Assembly (NCBI GenBank): GCA_008360975.2
Contig: CM039195.1
Location: 14,251,010-14,315,009 of the forward strand
Direction of reading: 5' to 3'
Origin: Lichenostomus cassidix
Taxonomy: Eukaryota; Chordata; Aves; Passeriformes; Meliphagidae
DNA: 64,000 nucleotides
Below the pieces are notes generated by a model that searched no databases, was not told the DNA's origin, and was given only the letters and a program-made list of their open reading frames with translations. Position 1 is the first letter of the stretch, and every line of letters begins with the position of its first letter. Of the stretch, positions 20,931 to 32,900 are shown one piece after another. A program made the position numbers and the translations under genes.

Positions 20931-23900
20931 CACACCATGGTCACAGCCGGGAAGACACAGATTCCTCCTGGAAGCGCTGCTGCCTCAGGGTGTTGGGGAT
21001 TGCAGGTTTGACGGCGTTACACCCCGGGGGGTGCTGAGGGGTGCCAGAGAAGCTGTGGCTGCCCCTGGATCCCTGCAAGTGTCCAAGGCCAGGCTGGACA
21101 GGGGTTGTGGCAGCCTGGGACAGTGGAAGGTGTCCGTCCATGGCTGGGGTGGAACGGGATGAGCTCCAAGGTCCTTTCCAACCCAAACCATGCCGCGATT
21201 AAGATTCTCTGGCGCCAGCTGTGGGTTTGCCCCGATGGCCTCCAGTTCAGCCTTGGATAAGCTGTAGGAGTGACCTGGATGCCTTTCTGTGCTGGAGACA
21301 TTGGCCTTCAGCTGCCTCCCCGCAGTGCCAGCCGGAGCCACCGAGAGATACGGAGACAGATACAGTACGCTCTGGCTCGCACAAGCTTTTCTTCCCCTTG
21401 ATAAGGAGCCGGAGGAGAGGTGTCTGATCCTTTGGGTCCCGCAGAGCCGGGCAGGCGGGGCTGGGAGGTGGGAATTTGTCTCCAGGGGATCGTGGTGCTG
21501 CTCACTATCACCACCCCAGAACTGCTGTTCTTGTTTTTCCCTTGTTCTACCCACGGGGAAGTTTTGTACCCCAAAATCTGTTGGGATGACAGAGGGAAGC
21601 CACAAACATGAGCTTTGCAGGTGGTCAGGGAGTGGGGAGATGCTTTCAGCAGCCCCAGATCTGCTCATGGGACTCTGCCTCTTTTGCTATATCACCCAGA
21701 GAGTCCCACTGAGCACAGGCTGTAGTTTCTGGTTTAGTTTTCACCTCTTTCTAGCTTAACCTGCCTTAGGTGATGTAGGATCAGGCTTTGCACCCCTTTT
21801 CTTCTGGAATTTGGGCTTCTGGTTGTGAATTCCTTAACCCAAGAGCCAAAATAATCACATCTGCTCCCTGTGTGATGTGCTCCTGGTACATGATGGGGAT
21901 TTTATTGAAACCTTCCTCTCTGTAGCCTGTTCAAGTTGAGCTTCATTAGTGCCTTGAAGAGACTTTGCTGCTCCATCTGGGATGTGCTGGGCTGGGCTAT
22001 GGTCTCCTCAATAAATACTGGTGGTAGCCTGCTGCTCCTGGGCTGTGTGGGTGAGGGTGCTCAGGGTGGGCTCCTGGCGTGGCTGCCACGTGTCCCAGCT
22101 TGTTGTGGGTTTAGCTTCAGCCACAGGGTGACATTTTTGACATGGATTCTTCTTAGTGAACACCCCAGGTTCAAAAAGATAAATAAATGGTTTGCAGGAT
22201 TTGGTAGGGCAGGGTGTGCACTTCAGATGGCAGGTGGCAAAAGGACTTGTTAATTCTTCCCTCACTTTCCCGTGGATCCACACGTTTATCCTCCTGAATT
22301 ACACCTTGTTTTCTGCTTTTTTCCCCTGAACATCCACTGTTTGGCTGAGCCACAAGTCCTGCCTGTGGAAGTTGAGAAGCAGCCCCTGGGCTGGGCTGCA
22401 GGATTTACTGTTGTAACTCATCATGTGACTCCTGTGCAAGATTTTCCTTCTGTTCCCATTTCCTTGGAGCCTACAGATGGGCATGTTCTGCTGCTAGTGC
22501 ACCCTCCTTCCCGGAAACAGTTGGAAAAGTGTGAAGATGAGCTGCTGGAAGGCACACTGGGAACAAATAAAACATAATTAAACCCTGCTCCAGAGTACAG
22601 GCTGCTGGAAGCAGATTTTCCTTAGTGGGGTTGAATTGGGTTGATATTGAAGGGAGGAAGCAGGGATGAATTAGAGTTTGATTACCTGGGCAGGAATTTT
22701 GGGAGGGAGCTGGGAATGCAGGAAGGAATGCAGTGATGCACAGAGGGCTCAGACACTACAAATGTGGTAGAACAAGTGCATGTTTCTTGGGCTTAGTTGC
22801 CACTCATGGCTCAGAAATATTAATGCCACTTCAAATTTGGGTTCAGAGGGAGCTTCAATTATTCTTTGCTTTCAGAGGTATTTGCAGAGAGCTTTGGGCA
22901 TCCCTGTGTGGTGGATTTTGGGGCTGCTCCTGCCTGGTGTGTGTGTGTAAATTGTGTTTGTGCAGTGTCCAGTTTGGGACTTTCTGTGGGAAAGATGGTG
23001 AAGATGTCTTTGTGTCTCTATAGGGAAAACCAGGATATTGCAAAATCCAGGAGGGTTTCTGTGGAGTTCATCTCCAAACACACAGGAACAAGATCCAACT
23101 TCCAGCTTTTCTCCTTTTTAACAGATCACAAATTATGTTGTTTCCTATTCAGCTTTTAGGATCCTTCTAGAGGATTTCAGTGAACAGCTCCAAAGTAAAT
23201 ATTTTTTCATGGAACTATCCTTGAAGGGATTTGTTTTCTGGCCAAATAATCCATGTCTTTGTCTCATCACTCATTCCTTCACCTTTGTTCCTTCCACCTG
23301 TGAAGATGAACCATCTCTGAAGCCCTGGGAGCTCAGCTGGGATCTCCTGAGCAAACCACTCACTTGGGGATTGCGTTTGTAACTCCCATGTGAGGCTGGA
23401 ATTTGGGTGATTACCTTCTAAGAAATCCATTCTTCAGTTATGTTTGGTTTGTATCCTGCCAGGAACTAAAACAGTGTAGGAAAAGGGACTTCCAGGAAAT
23501 GCTGCTGTGTGAGGTTTGGGATTCAGAGAGAACTGCAGACAGGCTTCTCCCAGAAGCAGCCACACTTCCCTCAGGTTGTCCCTGGGCCTCCCAGGCCAGC
23601 AGCCAGGCGGGAAGCTGACAATGGAAGTGGCAGCCCAGATCCAGGGAATCTCGTGTCCCTGCTCTGTGTGAGGCACATGGAGCTGCTGAAATGGGAGCAG
23701 GCAGTGGGCGTCTGTAGCTTGGATGTTTCTGAGTTTCCCACAGCAGCATCCTGGCTTTTATTCCATAGCCTCTCTTACCACCTTCCCAGTTTTTAGCAGT
23801 GGGTGCTGTGGTTTTCTTATGCTTGAAGCTGCCTGGTGATGGTTTAAGCCTTTCATTCACAAAGGATTGAAGTGTGTGTGGATTGCAGCATGGCCTGCCA

Positions 23901-26900
23901 GGTAATGCTGGTGAACTCTGGGTTTTCCTGGCACTCGTGGTTGCCAAGGAGCTCCTGCTCAATTACCAGAATAGCTCCTGTTTATTCTCTGTGTCAGCCC
24001 AGCTGAGCTGGTGGCCCTAAGGCTGGATCAGCCTGTGGGCTGGGAACCAGAGCTGCTTTGGGGAGCACTCCTGATGTTTGCAGGTGACTGAGGATGTGAC
24101 AGCAGGGAGCAGCAGCTTCTTGCTCCTGCAAAGCTCCTTGGCCTGGCTGTCCCATCTCACTGAGGGGACTTGAACCTCTTGTGGGCTGTGCTGTCTGTTC
24201 CTGGCCCAGGTGAGCTCAGGGATGCTGTGCTGTCTGTTCCTGGCCCAGGTGAGCTCAGGGGTGCTGTGCTGCTGTTCCTGGCCCAGGTGAGCTCAGGGAT
24301 GCTGTGCTGTCTGTTGATGGCCCAGGTGAGCTCAGGGACACTGAGGAGATGGGGAGGATGCACAGGAACTACTGGCACGTGGTGAGGTGGGCTCTGCTTC
24401 ATGGAGGGTTTTGGGAGAAAGAGGGAGCTGAGCATGTTGTCCCCTCCCTCTGTCCCCCAGCAGTGCCAGCTGAGGTGCAGCATCAAAACTACACCACTGA
24501 GCCTGAAGTTCTGTCTGCTCTCAGTGCATCCCCTTCGTGTGCAGTTGACAAGTAAAAACAACCCCTTTGTAGAACCCTTCTGACTCACTCTGCTGAGCAG
24601 AGAAATGAGGGAGTAGGAACTTGGAAGTTCCAACATCTGGCTTCCTTTTTTGGCCAGCAAGTCACACATAACTTTGTGTGCCCCCCAGTTATCCTCCCTT
24701 TATTAAACCATCAAACTGGAGAGCATACTGGTAAACTTTCCCATCTCTCCTGTCTGTGTAGCTCGGAGATGAGTGAGGAATGGGAACTGCAGCAGGTTAG
24801 CTGATCTCTGCTAGGGACACTTCCCCCAGAAACAAAGCTTTTTCTCAGAAGAAAACAGCTCATTTAGCAGAATGGTTGCACGTAATCCCTTTCAGGATCT
24901 ATAATAACTCCAGTACATCCATATTTCAAAGACCTGGGTAGCTAAATGTAGGCTGCACCGGCTCCAGGAGGACTAAAAGCTATCCAGACAAAATTGTTGA
25001 GCCTCAACATTTGCTAAAAGAGCTTGAAGAGCTCATTTCCACTGGATGTTGCTGATGGATGGGTGGTGGCGGCTGTAATTATTTCAGCAGAAAAGCATTA
25101 AAATCTGGCAGGTACCACTAAGCTCCTGCCATGAAGTTCAGTGCTGCAGAGAGATTGCTCCATGTGTGGAAAGCTCCGAGGAATTTGGGTTGTGTTGAAT
25201 TTAATGCACATTATTAGGTGTTGTCATTTAGCAAATAAGCAGCTGCTGTTAATGTTGTATTTATATATTAGTGTATGCAAAGTAGAAGAAAATGTAGCTT
25301 TTAGGTGTATAGGCTGATACCTGTCTGGTAGAATGGGCCCCAAAATCCCTCTGTATCATTATCCTCTATCAGACAGCAGTTATTTCCTCATAACAACTAT
25401 ATTTGTATTTGGGTCACTGCTGCCTTTTTCTCTGCATCCCAGGTGTCAACATGACAACCTTCTACTTTGAGAGAAAGAAAATAATGTGTTTGCTGCTTTG
25501 TTTTATCAAAATAAAATGCTTAGACTCCCATTTATATCAAATAATCCTTGGAATCCCATTTCCAGCATTCACAAAGTGTGCAGCATGTGCCTGTTCTCCC
25601 TTGAAGGCCTCCTTGTTCCAACCAAAGTGTAAATATTAATATTTTGGTAGAGGAAAAGCAATTGCCTTTTTCCCTACTGGTTCTGATGGTCAAGGACTTG
25701 CCTACTCATCCCCAGGCACTCCCTGGGATTTATTTGTGGGTCTTCTGTCCTCTGGAATTTTGGGAATGATGCAGCTTCTCCTGGGCTAAGAAGCACCTAC
25801 AGCATATGGTGGAGCAACTCTTTTCCAGTCTTTTCCATGCACATTTGATTCCTGTCTTTATCCACATTTCTGTTTTCTGGTTACACTCAGGATACTTTTG
25901 CTCCACCAGAACTATCCCAGACTTTTCTAGCAACACCACAAATTCCTTGTTTTTTCCCCCCGCTCTTCCCTGACCCTTCTCCTATGTGGATCACGCCCAG
26001 AATTCCATTTCTTTTCCCATTTCCAGCACTTAGCATTCACGCTCTAAATTATCTTTTATTTGTTCCAGCATCTCTAAGTTTGTGGCTGGATCTCTGTGTG
26101 TATTTTTAGCAGTTTGACTTAATATTTTATTAGGGCTTTAATTGCAGCGTGGATTTCTTCCCGAGAGGGCTTGTCCTGATTCCTTTTTGTCCCCTCTTTG
26201 GAGAAAGGAGTGTTCTCATCTGTGTTGTGTACTGGCTTGTCAGGATGCCAAAGCCAGCATTGGATGCAGCTTTCCAGAGGGGAATGAGGGTTTTTTCCTT
26301 TGGAGAGATGTTTTGCCTGAAAAATCTGTTGTGCTCAGCTGGTTCTCTGCTGCTTCATTGAGTAAGTACAGAAGAGGTTTCTTCTGCACTGCAATTCCAC
26401 CTTTTCTTTGGGTTGGAGAGCAGTTTTTTCTGTGGAAGTTCAGCTCAGTGATGGTTTTCCTGGTATTTAGGAACAGAGTGTTTAAAATCAAGGTGTGGAG
26501 GGGATACAGCAAAAACAGCTACTCTGTGTGGCTGCATTTGTTGTTCCTCATCCCATTCCCCAATCCTTTTGCTTATGAGGGATAGCATTGAATTTTCTAC
26601 AGTTCCTTGGCGTCCTTTTTGCAAGTGTGAAGAAAACAAAGAGGAGAATGATGTGATCCACGATCTCCATGAAGTGTGAGGTCAGTGCTCAGGAGGCAAT
26701 TCCTGCTCCCATCCGTGGCTGGAGCTGCACCAGCTGCTCCTCTGATCCCAGGAGCTGCTGGGTTTGGGGTTGGGGAAAACTGTAGGGGGAAAAGGCAGCT
26801 TTGACTGGCAGCAGCTGCTTTTTCCTGTTTTCTGCTGGTGCCTGATGGAGCTGGCTGGGTCATGGTGACCCTTTGGATCCCCCCAGGACAAGGATCCCAT

Positions 26901-29900
26901 CAGAGATGGTGGACACAGAGCCTGGAGCCTTTCCCAGGGGTTGGACACCCCGGTGATCCCAGAGCTGCAGGGGTGAGCAGCAAAAGGCAGTTGTGAAATC
27001 CCCCAAAGTGCAGAAGCATTGCAGATGTCAACATCTTGTTTTCCTTTAATTGGACTGGATGTTCTCCCTGCGTGAGCTGTCCTTTGAAAACATTTTAATT
27101 AACAAAAATCTTAGTTATTCCCATGGTGTTTGCCATGGTAGTTTCATTATACACTCTTAAATGCCCAACACAAATTGTAATGCTTCTGCCAGGAATAACA
27201 TTTAGAGTATCCCATTCTTTTCTTCTTGTCTTTGACAAGGGGCGAGGGTCTGAAAATTCCATATTTTTATGTAGTGTAATTATACCTCCTTGAAAATCAG
27301 GTCTGACTGGTGTCATGTATTGGATAAGGTATAATTCTACCCCCAGGTTTGCCCTAAGCCTTGCACTTTGTGTAGCCAGGTGTTGGGAGAGCTTTTCCCC
27401 ATGGTAATGGGTTTAATCCTGCCAGGCAGAAGTGGATGTTGGAGAGCTACCTGGAACAATCAGCAGGATTTGCCTGCTGGAGCTACATCTGAGTAGAGGT
27501 GCCCCTTTAAGAAATATGCTGAATAACTGTTTTTTTCTTACATTCACTTTCTTTTTTTGCTTGCCCTGGTGCTTCCCATTTCCAGCTCTGCATATGTGCA
27601 TAATTCCAGGGACTCCTTCACTTGGGGTTGCAAACAACGGTGATTCAGAGCCTTTCCCTGGGTATTATTGGGAGTTGTCTGGAGGTTGAGATAAATAAGG
27701 GTTTATTTGTGGCTCTGCTGACAGTGAAGGATTTGAGAAGTGTTTTTAAAAAAATCTCTTCATGCATCTTGGACTCCTTAGAGCTGCTGCGTAACCACAC
27801 TGGGTTTTCCACTCCTCTCACTTGGGCATCTTCTTTTCTTGTCTTCTCTCTGGTCAAAGGAGCTGCCACATTTGTACAAGTGGGGAGGAACAAGGGGTTT
27901 TAGCATTTTTAAGTGTCACATTTTCATCTGTAAGAACATGCAGAGGGTTCTCTGTAGGAATAGTCATTATAACCACAGGAGCGACATGGAGCTGTTGGAG
28001 AGAGTCCAGAGGAGGCCATGGAGATGCTCCAAGGGCTGGAGCCCCTCTGCTCTGGAGCCAGGCTGGGAGAGCTGGGGGTGTTCACCTGGAGAAGAGAAGC
28101 TCCAGGGAGACCTCAGAGCCCTGCCAGTGCCTAAAGGGCTCCAGGAGAGCTGGAGAGGGACTTGGGACAAGGGATGGAAGAACAGGACACAGGGAATGGC
28201 TTCCCACTGCCAGAGGGGAGGGATAGATGGGATATTGGGAAGGAATTGTTCCCTGTGAGGGTGGGCAGGCCCTGGCACAGGGTGCCCAGAGAAGCTGTGG
28301 CTGCCCCTGGATCCCTGCAAGTGTCCAAGGCCAGGTTGGATGGGGCTTGGAGCAACCTGGGCTAGTGGAAGGTGTCCCTGCCCATGGCAAGGGGTGGCAC
28401 TGGATGAGCTTTAAGGTCCTTCTAACCCAGACCATTCCATGATTCTGTGATAGGTGTGGGAGTTTTTTAGAGATATTTCAGCTAAGAAAGCCACACTAGG
28501 TACAATGTCAGTTCATTTGGCACTGCTGCTCATCTCTTGATTTCTGGGCCATTTGAGTAACATGATGTGGGTGTTTTTCTTAACACCTTTTACAGATACT
28601 TTTTATAAGGGATTTTTTAATTCTCTCCACAAATACTCTCCTCACCAACATACCCATTTCTAAAGGATTCCTTGGGACCTTTCTTCCTCCTGCCTGTTCA
28701 GGAGTCATGTTACTTCACCTAAACCTCTGGAGAAAGTCTGGTCTCACACTGAGTGAAGGTGCATTTGGGGCAGCCCTGTGGTCCTGCCTGATTTGTTCGT
28801 GGAGAGAAAAAGGAGGTCATTTTTACCCTGGGACTGTGGTCCTGGGGCTCCTGCACAAGCATTTCCTTGCAGGGAAGGATGGGATGTCCCTCCAAGGGGT
28901 CACAGGCTGGTTTGGACTGTGGGATATCCTGGGAACCCAGCAAAGGGAGAGTGTGAAGTGAAAGGAATGATGCAGCGTCAGAGATGTGAATTTCCAGACT
29001 TCACTGGGGGAGTTTAAGCTAATTCTGACCTCCGGGGGAGAACCAGAGTCACCTTGCAGTGTTTTAACTTCTGGAAGCAGCCCCTGCCCAGCTGAGCACC
29101 CTTGGCAGATGCTCAACCACGTCCATCTCAAGAGCAGGTTTTGTTTGGCTGGCTTTGCTGATAACCCACAAAATGAAAAGTTATTATCACTGGTGGCTTA
29201 AAAAGCAGTGACCAGCAGCTGAGAACTGTCTGAGCCAAGTGTGTACTGAGGAAAGTCTGATGGCCATGGCTGGATTGTCAGATTTAAGTCCAAAAAGTGA
29301 CTCCAGAGCCCCCTGTGCCCCCTGTGCTCCAGTGATTGATCTTGAAGAATCTGCTTTGGGTGCTTTTGCACTTCTCAGCTGTGGATTGTTAATGTAGCAA
29401 GTACTTGTTTGGGAAAGTGCTGCGTTGCTGAGGCCTTTCCAGCAGCTAAACCACAAGAAATCAATTAGGAAGTCACCAGCACGTGACCAGCCATCTTCCT
29501 GGGTGTCAGGCACCCAGAAATTGCTCTTGGGCCCATCTTCAGCAAGCGTGGCTTGAAGCAGCACTGTGCCTAAACCTTCCTTTGCTCGTTCCAGCCTGCT
29601 GGGATTGTTTTATTCCTTTGCTGGGTTTCCTAGAGAATTCCTGGGTGCTGAGGGCACTGGGAGCTGCTAGGTGGAGGACACACTGCCTGCTGGGCTTGGT
29701 TATGTGGGTTAAGAGTTACTGGGTTAGAAAGAATCAGACTCAGACACTTGAGCCTGTTAATCAAAGTTCAACCTTCAAACCTGATGCCTGAATCTGCCTG
29801 TCCCAGAGGATTTAAGAAATCAGATCCCTTGAGTGTTGCAAAAGGTGCTGATTACTGGTGGAGCAGGCAGTGTTACAGGTAAGATGATCTCTGGTGCAGA

Positions 29901-32900
29901 AATCAGGTTGTCACTGCTGGCTCTGCACAGCTGTTCCACGCAGCACTGCTCAGCCTGGGGTCGTGCTGAGTCCTCAGCTGATGTTTAAATTAAACACCCT
30001 GATTCCTGAAGTGCAGCCAGGCTCCTGAAGGGGGGAGTTTTCCAGGCAGGAGGGCTTTGAGCAGCTCTGAGCTGGCCCTGAGCTTTGGGACCTCAGGGAC
30101 AAAGAGGATCGTGGTGCCTTTGCTCCTCTGCCAGCTGCCTTGAGGTACAACAGCAATCTGTGACTTTTATCCCACAACTGAAGCGAAAAAATCTACTATA
30201 ACAAGTTTGCGACATCTCCATGTTGTTAGTGAGGTGCAGAAGTTGTGGTCTCTAAAAGGAGTGAGCCAGGATCGGGGTCAGCTGTGCAGCCAGAGCTGTC
30301 TTGACAGCCCCAGGAGCTGAGCTGAGCTGTGCTGGGAGCACAGAGCGAGGCCCAGTCTGCTTTCGGTTCTTTAAACCACAAAAACATCTCTGAAGTGCAA
30401 CAAGGAAACTGAGACAAGGCTGAGCCCTGTCCTGATAGCATCAGCAGAGCACTGCTGGGGAGCACGTATGCTGTGGGCTCCTTGTGTCAGACCTCTGATA
30501 AGAGACCCTGGGAATTAGGGTGAAAGCCCAAATTCTGCAATTATTAGTGGAAAGAATTACATATAATGAGTAACACTGCTTTTGAGCTCCCAGCTCTGCC
30601 TTCCTGTAGTGTGTGTTCATCTTTTCTGGAGGATGTGTTTGGTGTCCTACAACTGTTTTTTAAAACACTTCATAATTCTGCTTTTCCTGCTAAAAATAAT
30701 AGTGTGTTTCTTCCATGAATTTCACTGCCTTGAGTGACCCAGGGCTGTCCCAGGGGTTCTCCAGGTGTTTGTGAGCAGGTTTGAAATGACCCACAAGCTT
30801 TCTGAGAGTGAGATTTCTAATTTCCCTGTTCATTATCATGTTGTGGTAGGGCTGGGGCAGGGAGGAGCTCTGAAAGACACCCTGGTAATCCTTCAATGAG
30901 TAAATTACTACCTCAGTACAAAGATGCATTACTATTGTTAATATTAACAATACGTATGTGCATCATTAAGTTAGGCTTGACTATAAATTATACAGAAGGA
31001 AGACAATTCAGCAGCTGGAGTGTAGCTGTTTGTATTTTTAGGTGTATGACTGTGCTGTTAATTAACTGCACAACACGGGGAGCAGAAGGCTCCGAGGTGG
31101 AAGAGGATGGGACATTGTAATTAGCAAAGACAGGGTGAGGATGAGTTATTTTATACAGGTGCTGGGGATGAAATTTCTTGTTGCTTGTCTGTTTTTTTAG
31201 CCCTGTGCACTGCCTTGTTGGTGGCATTATAGCAATTCCAGCTGGGAACGCTTCCAATAGCTGAGATTCACGTTGTGTGCTCCCCTGCAGTCCCTCCTCT
31301 CCTGGAGGGGTTACCCACCAGCTGGTAGATGGAGCTGATAGTGATTTGAACAGCTAAATGTGATAAGATCCAAATGCTGATAGCCAGGAGGAGGCTGAGC
31401 TGTGCTGGGCTGTGTGTCTGCCACTGGGGATGGCAGGAGAGAGCGGTGGGTGGGATTGGGATGGAGAGGCAGCCTCCAAAAAGTGAGGAAGCTGCAGAGG
31501 GATCTGCATTTGCTGTCAGTGCACAGTGTAGGGGCTCTGTGGGCTGGGAGGTGTTAAATACAGCGGGAGCAGGGACTGCACAGGGACTGAAGGCAGCGAT
31601 GAGCAGGGGTGGGCGTTGAATTCAAACCAGGCTGGGTGCAGGGGGTGGGAACAACACCCCACCAGAACTCCCGTCTTTATTTAAAAAGTAGAGCTGCAGA
31701 AGGGGGGTTTGATCTGCTCTGAGGGCTCCTGGGCTCAGCAGAGCTGGGGCTTTTCCTGCCTGCCACTGGAGGAGGTGTTGGGAGTTTGTGTGGTGTGAAA
31801 TCCATCCTTCCACATCAGGAAGGTGCTCCAGTGCTGCTTGAAGGATGAAGTCACCTCTGTAACATTGCAGCTGCAATTAACATCTTACTAAAAAAAGCTC
31901 TGGAGAGGGAATGCCTTAAATTTGTCTTGGAGTGATATCCATTTGCAAACACATTAGGGAATAACCGAACAGACCTAACCCCTCCTCTTAGTTGTCATCA
32001 ACCCGAGTTGCCGTATTTAGAGCATCATTTGGGTGATGGATGCTCTAATGGCAAACATTACAAGGTTAACAGCTTGTGTTTTTATGGCGAAGCAGTAGAG
32101 AAAAGCTTTCCCCTCAACAAAACAAGCCCTTCAGAGAGCATAAAATAAAAAAATAAAAAAAGAGGAAGTGAACTCTAAATGAAAGCACTTGTGGAGAAAA
32201 TGGCTTTAGAAAGCATTTCCATGTCTTGCAGAATGAGCAGGTGCTTTTTTAAGGGCTACGATTGTGTTTGGTGATATGCAAACTAAAATTAGCATTGTAT
32301 CTGCTCCTCAAGTGCATGTGCAGCGTCTAAACTGCAACCCAAGGATCGTTGCTCCGTTGTTTGCTGGAGCTGGATGAGTAACTCTCTCTGCCCCTGTGCT
32401 TTAGTCAGTCTGCATTCTGAGCTTGTTAAGGTGCCAGCGGCAGGGTGCAAAGATTTGCCTTCTCCAGAGCCTCACTGGGGTGCAGCTGCAATATTGAACA
32501 GCCTCAAATGCAGGAGGTTGGCAGCTTTTTTTCCCCTTAATCAGCAGAAATCAGTTAATGACTCATACAGCTTAAAATGTAACAAGAGGATAGCCCTGAA
32601 ATCAACTGCTGGGGTAGATCCTTCTTGCGGTGCTTTGGTGGATGGAGAGAGTCATCGGATGTGCAGGTTGTTGGTAGCAAATCTTGTGTTTTCCGTCAGG
32701 AAAGGCAGCTGTTGGAGCTCGTTTTCCTGGTTGGAGGAGGAGGGCAGGAGGGTTGGAGTCCAGAGATAACTGGAATGAGTAAGCAGTTCCACCCTTCATC
32801 TGACAGCGATAGTGAAACACCTTTAGCAAACCTGATGAGGGGTGGGAAAGACACAGAGTGACAGTGGCTCTTCCCCACCCTGATCCACATCGAGTCCTGC

